Shown here piece after piece: positions 1 to 13,000 of a DNA stretch of 64,000 nucleotides; within the stretch, counting starts at the first letter, position 1, and every line of letters starts with the position of its first letter. The translations under genes and the position numbers were made by a program. Origin of the DNA: Hyposmocoma kahamanoa (lineage: Eukaryota > Arthropoda > Insecta > Lepidoptera > Cosmopterigidae); the NCBI RefSeq assembly GCF_003589595.1, contig NW_020653726.1, positions 16,231,486 to 16,295,485 on the forward strand, written 5' to 3'. The notes beneath the pieces were generated by a model. It saw nothing but the letters and a program-made list of their open reading frames with translations. It was not told the DNA's origin and ran no database searches.

Positions 1-113
1 AATTTTTGGTGTAAGTTTTATGCGTTTTTAGTTTCTTAATAACTATTTTTTACCTTTTTAAGCTGATGATGATAAAAGAATAATTAAATAGTACCTCAAT
101 GGCTAGCTATTAA

Positions 114-517
114 GGGGTGTCGTCAATTGTTTCACTTAAAACCGACCAGTTTAACTTAAGCTTTGCTGTAATGGATGAAAATTGCAAAATTACATATTTA
201 ATATTTAATTACCGATGAAATGTGATTCCGTTTGTTTTGTAATTAGATGTTTTGCTGTTTTTCCCTAACCACCGAACGGAACAACCCCCCATTGTTAGAG
301 AATTGTCTTTATCATAATAAATACAGAATATTTTTGGAATATACGGAGACGGATACACAGGTCAGTTGTTGGCGCTGTACTGTTTCATCTTTCTAATTTG
401 TGATTTCAGCGCAAACGATAGTTGATATTTAAAAGTGATATAAGTCCCATCTGCCTAATGAGTTGCCAGTTATGGATGGCCCTTATTTCGTCCCTATTTC
501 TGGTTATATACTCGATG
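114..517 (+). repeat. ~400-bp interspersed repeat, copy A
   Basis: This copy matches the reverse complement of 11752-12126 along nearly its whole length, for example through 'GGGTGTCGTC', 'GACCAGTT', 'TTTTGCTGTTTTTCCC', 'GGAATATACGGAGACG', and 'TTTCTGGTTATATACTCGATG'. The divergence looks moderate, perhaps 15 percent by eye. No coding motif is recognised. Confidence 0.8.
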
Positions 518-1016
518 CTATTAATTAACACACAACTGGGATGATTTAAAATTAGTTGAATAGGGGCCCTGGTCTCCGCAAATCGACGTCTTGACAATAT
601 TTTGCGTGTGTTGGGTGCATTCGTGGCCCCTGTTTTTTATATCTAAGGTCACAGTCATATAATTTATTACGTTATGTGGTACAAGAAGACCTTCACCGCA
701 ATTTATCTTCCTTCACTAAGAACATCGTCTATTTTATGATAAAAAAACTGCAGCAAATTATATAAAGTAACAAACTTTAAATATTTTGTAAACATGTTCA
801 ATATTAATTTATTTTTGGAAATACTTCTTTTATACATAATAAAATAAGTATACTTTCATTGTGTCCGGTCAAACATTAAGCATACAAATACATTTGAAGG
901 TATATTGTATATTTACTCACATGCTTCAACAGACTATGCTAGGTGTAGTGTTGTTTTTTTTATAATACCACGTGGTTATGCGTTATTGGGAGGGGTATTT
1001 CATTATGAACTTTTTC

Positions 1017-1262
1017 CATCATCATCATCAACCCATACGTTCCACTGCTGGGCACGCGTCTCTCCTCAGGCAAGGGCTTAGGCCATAGTCCGCCACGCTG
1101 ACCCAATGCGTGTTGGGGTCACGTTTTCCGAGGGTTCTGAACCTTCGACGTGCAGATTTCAAATTAAATTTCGCACGTAAATTCCGAGAAACTCAGATAA
1201 GGGGTACGATCCCGGATTCGAACTTACGGCCTCTGCTGTGTAGGTGCTACCACGGCTTCTTT
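1017..1262. repeat. Non-LTR retrotransposon tail with (ATC)n
   Basis: An (ATC)n run is followed by 'CCCATACGTTCCACTGCTGG', then 'CAAGGGCTTAGGCCATAGTC', and later 'CCGGATTCGAACTTACGGCC'. I recognise this order from a LINE-tail repeat that is very common in Lepidoptera. Shorter related pieces occur near 21375-21430 and 62997-63030. Confidence 0.6.
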
Positions 1263-2069
1263 TTTACTAATCATAATTCATTATTTACTCATTTTTATGA
1301 ACTTGGAAATTATTATTTTTTTCGGATCTAAGTAGCTTATTCTTTTTTAAACAAACTAACGTTTCAGGGCCTTTACAGGTCTCGTGATCACGGCTAATTG
1401 CTGTGAATGTGACCCTGGCTGTGTGATACGCGATTTAGGTAAAAAAAGAAAGTTTAATTTCTATGTGGAACAATCGCGAAAACCTTAGACAAAACTAATC
1501 AAGGTAAATTACAGTTTTGACTTAAAAACTTAAGCCGATTTCGAATTTAATGTTCTATATTGTCATATAAAGAATTTATTTTCATCAAAATTGCAATTTA
1601 CTATAATATTGAATAAACAATTTTTTATTTTTTGAAAAATAAAAAGAATTAAAAGTTACGTTATGTAAATTAAAATTAATATTTACTTTAAAATGATTGG
1701 GTACACTATTAATGTTGGTGGTAAAATCAAATTCGAGAATATCATCATATTTATTCTTAAATAAGAGCACGCAAAATACATTAAGAAATTAAATGAACTA
1801 ATCGATTTGAGTTCAGTCAATGTTTTTTATCTTCATTACTGTTGTTTAGGACAATATAATGATTCATAATACTTGAATTAAAATAAATATAAGGAACTAA
1901 ACAAAGAGTCATGTTTATTTTTAACTAAAAACCATGAACAAATTTCGCTTGCTTTTTGCTTGCGGTAGGCAACTGACGAACAATTGAATTAATTACTTTT
2001 ACATGCATAATTAGAATATAATAAATAACAAATAACGCACACACTCATAGCCACTTACTATATAAACCC

Positions 2070-2182
2070 AGAATCGCGGGTGCCATGGACATACACATTG
2101 ACAACCACAAATTACACGCGGCCCGGGAATCGACTTGAGATCTATGCGTGGCAGACTAGCGTGTTAACCGTTCGGCCCCGGA
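2070..2182 (-). repeat. tRNA-headed SINE (family B), partial
   Basis: Read on the - strand, it has a tRNA-like A box (GGCCGAACGGTTA) and B-box region, then the unrelated body 'GTGTAATTTGTGGTTGT...GTCCATGGCACC' shared with the copies at 22306, 43025 and 56729. Confidence 0.75.
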
Positions 2183-3574
2183 GATAGTTAAAAATATAAC
2201 TAAATATAATTGAGTACTGCACAATATTTGTTGTAGCATTTCACACTTACAGCTTGCACTCATCACCACACTGCCACTACATTTGCTAATGCAATATAAA
2301 TTATTGCGAGGGACAAAAAAAGACCAGTATGCGGCAAGATCGTGTGTGTACATTAACCACGCCCAGGTTTCTAAATCAGAAATATGAAGTTTAGTAGTGA
2401 TTTCCCAACAACTTAAGTACTATGAGAAGTTTATGCATGTGCCTTATAGAGATGTATTTTTTTTCAAGATATTTTACGAGAAAAGAAATATATCATGGAC
2501 ACCTCCCACTATTGTGAAAATATTAGCCGTCTTTTCATTTATTCATTTTACCATTTTTATACTCTGAAAATCGCTCAAAGAAAAGATAAAATAACATTAG
2601 AGACACTACTTATTCTTTTGGTATTCGTGACAATATCCCAAAAAATAATTTATTGTACGCTCTTTTAATTTCGTTAACTTTCTGTAATTTATACTAATTT
2701 ACCGATTATAGTTTAGTCCCCACTTGACAGCGCGCAACAGCACAGTGTCCCTAATACTGCAAAAAGTTAACTTAGCCAATGTTTGATTTAACTGCTAGGT
2801 TTATTGACATGTCACCTTTATTATTCTAACCGTGTAGTTCTTTCACTTTGTGTGGCGATGACCTTTTCATTTATGCCAGACAAACATGCATGTGCTATTG
2901 AAAACTATATGTATTTAATATCTTACATACACGTAAGATAACAATCTTTGGAGACAGCGCTCTTGTCAACTGAATTACTATATTGGTAATTTTTTGCATT
3001 CTTATAATTTCTTTTGGATGTCATTTACCTTTTTTGCATACAAAGAGACTAGTACTGTAGGTACTCATTTTTATTGACAGTACTGACACGTATTTCCTGG
3101 TTTCAAAACTAAAGGAGTATCCTTATCAAGAACAGCACAGTGGGTTTTACACCTAAGGGTGTAGTCATAGGAACTGCACTGGAAAGCAGTTTGGATTATG
3201 TAGTTGATACGACTGCACACTGCATTATGCAGTTGTTTTGCAGCTTGAGAGACTACGCAATATAATAAGGCTTTTACGGCCGGTTATCTCAGGCGGGTTT
3301 ATTTATTTAAACTTTATTGTGCAATATACTGAAGTACAAATGGCGGACTTAATACCATATGACATTCTCTACCAGTCAACCATTGGGCCAAACAGAAAAA
3401 AACACAATAGGTTGGTGCTATACTTAAACAAGAAGAACAATATACTAGAAACTAATCCATAATTTGTATGGTGTAAAATAAATAATATACACATACTTAT
3501 TGTACGTGCATAATAAACTTACATATTTGTTATAATGGTAAATAATATAATATATGTACCCAAAGCAACTTTAT

Positions 3575-3790
3575 ACAGAGTCTTGATTTTGACAATTGTC
3601 AAACAGATGCTTGCGCAACATGTGCTTGAAAGATAATTTGATCTGAGCTTGTCTTACATGGAGCGGGAGCGCGTTCCAAAGACGGATTGCATGAAGGGTA
3701 ATAGAATTAGACAAAAATCAGTGCGGTGAGAAAGAATAAAGAGTTTAAGGGCTACGGGACGATCGAAATTCGCGGGTTCTCCACAAAGTA
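3575..3790 (-). pseudogene. LINE reverse transcriptase C-terminal relic
   Basis: Read on the - strand, one frame carries about 45 residues including 'AIRLWNALPLHV', followed by 'SFKHMLRKHL'. The R-x-W-N-x-L-P motif near the end of the reading frame is typical of jockey/CR1-type LINE proteins. There is an in-frame stop upstream, so this is a relic. The class is inferred from the motif only. Confidence 0.6.
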
Positions 3791-3878
3791 CCCTATATCA
3801 CTAGTAGAAGTTACTATAACTTCAACGGCAATTGTTTGTTGATGGTATGGCTTTACTAATATTATATTTTGTTCACAG

Positions 3879-4020
3879 TGGAATGGCTAAGCAGTCTGAA
3901 TCTACCGTGTCCCTCGTACCATAACCCTGCTTCCTTCATCATTGAGGTCTCATGCGGCGAGTACGGAGACAATACCGGCAAGCTCATTCGCGCCATCGAC
4001 AATGGAAAACATGATATCAG
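3879..4020 (+). CDS. ABCG exon a: end of nucleotide-binding domain
   Basis: Acceptor TTCACAG precedes 3879 and donor GTACTT follows 4020. The exon enters with two bases of a split codon and leaves with two (AG), which join A at 6255 to make Arg. The peptide contains [14 protein letters not shown] and then [12 protein letters not shown]. It matches the conserved 'NC P.YHNPADF..EVASGEYGD' stretch of ABCG1/ABCG4 that follows the ATPase core. Confidence 0.9.
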
Positions 4021-7000
4021 GTACTTATAAATAACTATTACATTGCTCAGATCCCAGTCCCTATCTACCGACCCGAGACATAGGGTTTTTCGGAGAGACT
4101 GCGGTCTTGACCAGGGTACGACTGGCGTCCGGACCAAGCCCTGCACCAGTTATGCCCTGCGCCTTCAGTTCCCGTGGTTTATGGTCAACCGTGACCATGG
4201 GACCTGTAAACGTTGGTTTGTTTGAAACAACAAACATACGCGATTTAAATGCGGAAAAATAGTTTCATTTCCTATGTAATTATCAATCGCGAAAACCTAA
4301 GAACTCGATTCATGTCATATTTGTTTAGTTGTGTCATCTTTATCTAGTTGTGTCATCTTTATCTAGTTGTGTTACCTACTCAATGTAACGTCTGTTGATG
4401 AACTGTAAATAAAAAAATGTCCATATCGCCGGTGATAGTGCAATTACGTGTAACTAGCATTCGAATTATGAGTCTCAATTTCGGTAATTTAGTGGCCAAA
4501 TTAAATCTGCGTAAATTAGCGTGACTTACGGGAAGCTATTGTTATCAGTCTGTAGACAACATAAATTAATGCTTATTGTGCAAAAATGAAATTCGTAGCC
4601 ATTGAAATAACAAAGTAATAACGTTAAATCCCTTTCCTATGAAATTTGGTTTCGTGCTGATACGCGCTATTCACCAATACTATATTCGCAGATTTGCACT
4701 ATCCCCGACGATATTCTAAATGAAAATTTTCCGTCTCGCTCTGTGCAAATTTTGTGGTATATGCTACCGGATTCAAAGAGCAAAACAAATGTTTTGTTTC
4801 TACACCTATATCTGTAATTATGTATGAATAGGTAGGTAATTAACAAACAAAATATTTGTATTATTGCTCAATTAGTCAATACAATATGACCGGAATTATT
4901 CATGTTAATAGCACAAAGAGTTGTCGTACAGAATACAAATTAATAAAAGTTATGATTATAACGTACTAAACATGCGCAGGCGTGTTTTAGGTGAGATGAA
5001 ATATGGCTTCGTTAACAACGTGTAAAACTTGCTGTCTAGCGAAATTTAGGCCTAACGTGACACAGTACAAAACGTGAAAATATAAGAATACATAGTATAA
5101 AATGGGCGTTTCCAAAAAATGTATGTGTTATTATTACGGAATTTATTGGAAACATTGATGAAACTTAATAAGCGCCAGAAGAACTGGTCACAGGTGGTAT
5201 GTTTAAGTGTTTATGCATTTTTTGCGCTCGGCTCGTGTCTTTGCTATGTTTCGGATCTATAATAGATCAATAGTATGTCCAAAATACAGAAATGCAATCA
5301 ATATTTCACAGACCGAAACTCATGGCTACACGCATAGGAGCTTTCTTATTGTAAGTGAAATAGAGTTGAATTTTAATCTTAAATGTAAAACTGAACGTGT
5401 CGTTGACTGTGCATTTGAAGACTGTGATGATGGCTCTTTTTTAACTCAATTTTAAAAGAGGATGAGGTTCTGAATTTAACTGTATGTTTTTTTTGTATGC
5501 GGTTCGTATACGGTTACGCGATAACTCAGGCTTTTGTTAACCGATTTTGATGATTATTTTTTGTTGGAATTAGGATACCTCTGGTCCCATTTAAATTTGA
5601 AGAACATATTCCACCTTAACCTATTTCAATAAAACTTAACAAATAGATGTAATTTCACGAACTTTTGAGGTCGCTTTTTTTAGGACTCTGTACTGGTTCT
5701 TGTTTATTTTAGCGATATTCTATTTTAAATTTTTATTGAATTGATATTCAATTATTTTTTTGTGAAATTCCTTCCATCCGGCCGGATTCGAACCAACGTC
5801 TTCTAGCTTACCGTGCCAGATGCTATGCCAACTAAGCCACGGAACGAACCAGTGGACCTCACGAATTTTTCTATGTGCTTGTGTCGTATCTTTGTATTTG
5901 GTTTTTGCAACGACTTTTTAGTCATAGCGCCATCTATGAGAAATCTATGAAAGTTTTATCGCCCAGTTAGATATCTTTACAGTTACCAGCCCTGGCGAGA
6001 GATGTCGCTATTCACGGTTTTTTAAATTTTTATTGAATAAACTCACTCTCTTTCACTCACTTTGTATCATAAAAAATACAATGTTGATTTACCATGTCCC
6101 ACAACATTTTCATACATTTTGATAAGAGTTCAGACCAAAAGAAGAAACTAATTGAATTTTAATGTAATCATCAATAAGCTCTCGTTCCATTCATTGCAGT
6201 CCCTTTCATCCACACGAATTAACAATAACAAATGTCAACCTCCTGTATTTACAGAAACGGCGTACCATTCCCAGAAAGCAAACTCCCCGATTTCAACAAC
6301 AAGAAAGATATGGAGGTGTCCCTGAATTCCAACAAAGAATACAATAAAAACGATGTTGCCCAAGTTCCCGAGAAGTTCCGTCAAGACGCCGTGACCAACG
6401 GCAATGGGGCCAGCAATTTGCAGAATGGACTCCTACAGTATGCTGCCAACGAGATCTCTAAAGGAAAAGGTTAGTTTCTATAAACTTGGTATAACCGCCT
6501 CCGTGACCGAACGGTTACGGTATGGTCTCCGTCCGACATTCGTCCGAAACAATTACTTTCAAATAGACAAGACGCATGATACGAATGAAGCTTCATACTT
6601 GACATGCGTTTAAACTTACTCGAGTATTACTTATTTCACAGTGATTGTTTCGGATGGATGTCGGATAGAGAACGAGAGTCCAGGGCTTGGGCGGGGAGAA
6701 TTATNNNNNNNNNNACACTTTTTACTGCTGACCCGACGTCCATATAATTGTAAGTCAATGATCATACTCTTAACATTATATTATGTTTCAAAAAAGGCAC
6801 CAAAACAAATATGATTAAGTTTTAAATTTCATCGAAAGATTATAAGTAGAAACAGGCACCGCCACCATACCATACGATATACTAAAGATTATTATTATTA
6901 TACAACTTCAGCGTATTTGGATGACAACAATCCGTGGTAGCGACCCGTTAACCTCTTTCAGGTATTCTCGACCTAAGATGTTTAATTTAAATATTATAAA

Positions 7001-10000
7001 ACGTATTCAAATGTATATTTACAAAGAGCAATCCCTAAAGTTTCTTGCTCATTCTTCTCAGGGGAATCTGCCTTAAGAACGAGGAGTACAGTTTAATCAA
7101 TATGACGATATCAAGTGTAATTTGCTTACCTATCAAATAAAGATTATTTCATTTTGACCTATTTATGCTGCCAAGCAGTAATGTAAGCATTGCTGCGCTC
7201 CGGTTTTGAAGGGTAAGGGTGCTGGTGAAATGACTAGCAAGTGGGACTTGTCAACTTATGTCTCAGCGTGACGATGGTTGTTGAACTGGCAGTAACCCTC
7301 AGATCTTTGCGATTTAAAAAAAAGATTTAAAGCTCTGAGTGGCACTGTAGCTGCTTTTGGAGGCGCGTCGCTTACCACCAGGTGCACGACTTGTTCGTCC
7401 TGTCACTTGATATCATAAAAAAAACTTTAAACTCTTTGTAGCGACTGCTTTGGTTCGCTCCAAAAATGTTTATGTGAATGAAGAAATCATATGAAATCTG
7501 TAGCTCAAATGGACTCTGCCTACCCAAATGCTCAATAAGCGAGACTGTACAATAGGATAATAGTAAAGGTATAGTAATGACATAGTAACATAGTCATTAC
7601 GAAATATAATGAGCTATTGTTCAATTGATACTGACTGTGGTTAACAGTGCGTGAACAGTTGATTTCTTTATTACTCGTTTAATAATACAAAAATTCGCAA
7701 TTATTTTGAAGACTTTAATTGATAATTTTAATACTACACGTCTCACGAGCACTGGTAAAAAACCGTGTTTACTTAAAGCAAGGGCAATTCATACATTTTA
7801 TAATCGAAACCTTCAAATAAACCTGTATTTATTCAAATCAATGTCTCCTTGTTTGTAAATTCAACACGTCTTTAAATTTGAAGTGCTTTTAGCTATTATT
7901 AAAATTGAAATTCATTTAAAAACATGACGAAGTTGCATCTTAAATTCATGGGGATAATGTTTCGTTTTCGTACGCACAGTACGGCGAAACTAGCTCCATC
8001 TAGTAGTACCAAAGTTGTATTAAGAGTTTTTAGAGAAATGCAAATGTGTTGATGTAGTCAACAGTACATCCAGCTATACACTTTTGTTTCAAATATTACC
8101 TCCAGTGCAACGTAACAAGTCCGTCCATGTGTAGCTTGATGTGCTGCTGTCTGTACTTAATATTTTGGAATAAAGTTGTGATGAACCAACTAAAAGGCAG
8201 ATTAGATTTTAGATTTGATAGTTCTGGAGATAATACAGTTTTTGTCCCATTTTTCCACTGTTTTGTCATTTTTAAAGCTGTCAGCGTGGTATCTATGTGC
8301 TCATTAGTGCTGTCATCTATGTCTATGTCAATGTATATATAACGTAGAGCATAGCGAGTAGAGAGTCTAACGTAGAGCTCCTTGTGAAAGAGTTCCTCCA
8401 GGATAGTACTGCCATCTTACCTATTTTTGCCGCCAAGCAGTAATGTCAACATTACTATGTTCCGGTTTTGAAGGGTAAGGGTGCTGGTGAAATTACAAGC
8501 ACATGGGACTTGTCAACTTATGTCTCAGGGTGATGATGGGCAGAGTGGCACTGCAACTGTTATGGACAGGCGTATAGCTTACCATCAGGCGCACGACTTG
8601 TTCGTCGCGTTACTAGATATTATAAAAAAATATATACCCGCAGAGCGGGACACCTGTCACTTTATTATTGTTTTAGAAATAAAAACCAAAGCATAAGACA
8701 GTTTCGAAATGTTTTCAAAAATTAAAAAAAGAACTAATCTTGTGTAGTCTGGTGGACTGGCTTTATATATTTTTCGTTTTATTAATGTCACTTGTGTCCT
8801 GTTTTGTCAAAGCGGGACACGAAACTAAAAAGCGGGACTATGGTCACGTTATGTGTACAGTAAATAAAGAAAATGTATATTTTACTGTGTTATTGGATGG
8901 TTTGTTGCTACTCAAGGGAAACCTGTACTAGGTTTCCCTTTTCTATTGTCATAAGTCCTTTTTTTTTGCTACATTTTTATGTACACAGTATGACTGCAGG
9001 ATTATTATTTAAATAATGATCTCTCTTCCTCTTAATATTAATCCTCATTCCATGTTTATATTTACATTTCAGGCGAGCCTCTAGTAGTCCAGATGGAAAC
9101 TATGGAGAAGCAAGACAACGCGGAAGTAGCACTTTTGGGCGACAGCGGCTCCCCCCGCCGATATGCGACCTCCGAACTCACGCAGTTTTGGGTGGTTCTT
9201 AAGAGGACATTGCTTTTCAGTCGACGAGACTGGGTAAGGCAATTCTTATTACTTATGACCAGAGGTCGCCATAGACGCAGTATATTTAATAATGTATGAC
9301 TTTTTATAAAAAAAAAAACATTATCTCACAAGTTTGTGGAATATTCTACAATGACATTTGCAGGGTTGCCAATTTTCGTAAAATTTTATTTAGTCATGTA
9401 TAATTGTTGTCGATAGTTTTATCAATAGATTGTAAAATAAAATTGTGCCAAAAAAATCTGAATTGTGAAAGTTACGACGTTCTAATTATTACTAATTGCG
9501 TTATTGTATTCTTTATTCTTATTTTGACAATTGGTCTATCAGTATCGTAATCAATTTTAAGTTATACGACTGGCGGATTTGATTATGTATATTAAATTCA
9601 AATGGGAAACTTTAAAATATGTCTTCTATTTGTATTATTTATAAACATTTTGCTAAATTTAGTGCATGTATATGTATGTATTTTCAAAAATTAACAATTC
9701 AAATGAACCTTTGCCCTGCAATTGAACGAATTATAGCCCGATGATGATTCAAATAAAACACGTTCGACTATTTATTTCATAAGCGTAACCAATATGCAGT
9801 CGATAGTCGATATAATATTTGTCGACTGCAATCACTAGCTGCTTGCAAGCGAGCAACACTTTTGCACAATGAACTGTCATTTTACTCCAACTTCAAAAAA
9901 TACAGACTATATCTATTTCTCAAGTTTAATTGAAATCGGTTAATGGAAAATGGATGAAATCCAATAAACTGGATTTATCCCCTAATTTGCCACCCTTAGA

Positions 10001-13000
10001 GGCGGAATATTTTTTCAAATTTCAATGACCACTATTGAGTTGTACTCCATTTCCAAGAAAAAATTAATTTTAAATCGGTTCACAAACGCACAAAAAAATG
10101 TATTCGAACAGAGAACCTTCCTTTTTTGAAGTCGGTTAACTACACTTCAAGGAAGTAATACACATAGAGTGGATAGAAACTCCATTTGAAATATCGCAAT
10201 TGTTGTACCTACTGTTGTTGTTTTATATGTGTATCTTGCAATTACTCTACTACCAGTAGGCATTTGTACGAAGAGTTCTGTAATAGTAAGTAAATAGTAC
10301 ATTGTGTACTAAAGGACGATAATTAAGAAATTACTAACGAGAGTGTATTAGAATCTATTTTTAATAATTCTAGGTTGGTATTGTTTTACCGTCCGTGATA
10401 CAATGTTTTTCGTCACGTTTGCGATGTTTATTTCTTGTATGATAAATATGGTTCACAACAATCATGGTTTTTGTTTTTTTTTTTTAATCAACAGATAGCC
10501 AGCTAGCTATTTTTCCATAGACAATACAACTCGATATAAAATGTTGTAAAAAGCAAACACGCCATGATGGATTGTAAAAAAAAATTGTAAATTTTTATGC
10601 AGAAAATAATTAAAATTAGTTCCGAGTTCAATCAGATCAAAGGAATTTTCCTTTGTGTTCAATCTTTGTATTGATACTAATTGATGAATTACCAGCACGG
10701 AGTCTTGCTGCGACTTAATAATAAGTATTCTTTAGTGACTGTTATCATGAGATATCGTTAGGCTCCAATTACATATGTATATTACAAGCTTTGGCGTCGC
10801 GGCTCATGCAGGATGGGGGTGGGATTCATCGCGGAGGACGCTTGCACGTTAGAATTTATTCTACCAAATACAGATCTAATAAAAACTGTCAGACAGTACT
10901 ACAAAAACTTAAAAGTTTATTTTTGGTAAATTTTATATGTTTTGTAAAAAGTTATGGAACAAAAGTTGTTGTTTAAGATATTAATATTTCCAAAATAATC
11001 CTGTATATAAATAGGAGTCAAGTCAAGACAACCATTGTTTCACACGTTCATGGGTTTTCCTATCGTTAAGGTAACACACCTGAAAGTCGAGTTTGTCTAT
11101 TTCTAAGTACAGAGTAATGTTTAAAATTTTCTTATATCTTTCCAGACGCTCATGTACCTGCGTTTGTTTGCCCACGTACTCGTCGGATTCCTGATCGGGG
11201 CTCTGTACTACGACATCGGCGACGACGGATCAAAAGTGCTCTCCAATCTTGGATTCCTCTTCTTCAACATGCTTTTCCTCATGTACACTTCGATGACCAT
11301 CACTATTCTCAGTTGTAAGTATATTAATTTTAATTTCAAGTCGATATTGAAGAATAAGTAGACTATAGATATAGTCTCCTAGTAGATCCGGGCAGTGTTG
11401 CCATCTCATATTATTAAGATAGACATAAGCGTAAGTGGTAGAGAGAAATACGTTGATTTATAGAGATATCGTACCGCTCATGGAAGAATGGCATAAGTGA
11501 AGTTACGTCAAACATGTTCATTCTTCATTGGATACAGAAAAATATAACGCACATCCTCTCCAATTCTAGTAACTCTATCGACTGATATTGTAGAAAGACG
11601 TACATGAATTGGAGAGGATGTGGGTTATATTTTTCTGTATCTAATGGAACAATGAACAAGTTTAACGTAACTCCATTTATGCCATGCTTCCATGAGGTGT
11701 GCGATATATTTATTGTTCGGTCTCGTGGGAGTTTGATTGATATAGTCGAGTCATCGAGTATATAACCAGAAATTGAGACGAAATAAGGGCCATATATTCC
11801 TGGTAACACATTAGCGATACAGCTCTTATAAATATCAACTCTGGTTTGCACTAAAATATAGACAGGCCAACTACTGACCTGTGTGTACGTCTCCGTATAT
11901 TCCATAAAATATTTTGTATTTATTGTAATAAAGATAATATCTCTAACAATGCCGTGCTGTTCTATTCGGTGGTGTGGGAAAAACAGCAAAACATCTAGTT
12001 ACAAAATAAACGGAATCACGTTTCATCGGTAATTAAATATGAAATATGTAATTTTGCAGTTTTCGTCCATTATAGCAAAGCTCAAGTTAACTGGTCGATT
12101 TGAAGTGAAACAAAGGACGACACCCGTCAATTATTTCGAACTCGGGCTAGCCAATCGGAGCGCAGTTGTCACGGTAATGATATGGCAGAATAGTTTTCAA
12201 ACAAATTAAATGACATTTCGTCTCTATTTCTGGTTATATACTCGATGAGTCGAGTATTACTCATTTGACAGTAATTGTTTCGGTCGGATGTCGGATCGAC
12301 AACGTGATTTAATTTTAGATTCGAAAACATAGTTTCATTTATGTATTAATGTTGGTGGAAATTCGTAAATGGCATTGGATTAATCATATTTAAGTATACT
12401 ATAATTGTATTATTTGTCCGTGAATTTTCCTAAAATGTAAAAATAAATAAATTTATCAAAATTTTTGTGAAAGTACTCCACTAGTTTGTTATAACTATTA
12501 ATACAAAGATCGAACACTCAGAAAAAGTTCATTCGATCAATAAAAATTTAAATACAGTGAATAACGACATCTCTAGCCGGGGCTGGTAGCTGTAAAGGTA
12601 TCTTACTGGGTTACGAAATATCATAGATTGCTCATAGATGGCGCTACTCTGCTGGTTCGTTCCGTGGCTTAGTTGGTAAAGCTTCTGGCACGGTATGCTA
12701 GAAGACATCGGTTTGGATCCGGCTGGATCGAAGGATTTTTTTCTGAGTACTTATCTTTGTATTAATAATTAGAATAACTTAATATAGATTAAAGGGATTT
12801 GGTAATAATTCATGAAAATTGTTTGCATTTTTTAATCAAGAGGTGCCTATTACACTGTGTAAGGGGGGGCTACTCTCGATCTCCGTACGACATCCATCCG
12901 AAACAATTCTGTCAAATAAGTAATATTCGACAATATTACAAGACAAGTATCCAGTATGAAGCTTCATTCGCATCACGCGTCTTTTCATTTGGTCAAGTAT

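Larger units (their letters stand above)
1..3878. other. Upstream intron of the ABCG gene, repeat-filled
   Basis: No exon with Walker A, signature or H-loop motifs was found on the + strand. The stretch contains part of an inverted repeat pair (114-517), a LINE-type tail (1017-1262), a SINE fragment (2070-2182), a LINE reverse-transcriptase C-terminal relic (3575-3790), and AT-rich DNA with no recognised features. Confidence 0.6.
4021..6254. other. ABCG intron (2.2 kb)
   Basis: It contains the 19-bp tandem repeat, a piece shared with 20150-20190 and 54350-54410 ('CGAAACGTTGGTTT...TACGCGATTT' type, at 4190-4290), a repeat related to the 'AAGTCGGTT' family (5460-5680), and a SINE (5771-6045). 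No coding sequence is recognised. Confidence 0.55.

Noticed and set aside
3590..3790. Missing upstream ABCG exon
   Set aside because: The readable peptide is on the opposite strand and matches a LINE reverse transcriptase C-terminus rather than an ATPase domain.
11525..11989. 154-codon - strand ORF
   Set aside because: It runs across a foldback arm and an interspersed repeat, has no family motif, and the corresponding frame in the sister repeat at 114-517 is not open. Treated as chance.
12660..12725. tRNA-like sequence TTCCGTGGCTTAGTTGG...
   Set aside because: Part of the family C SINE repeated at 5771, 53600 and 63660.
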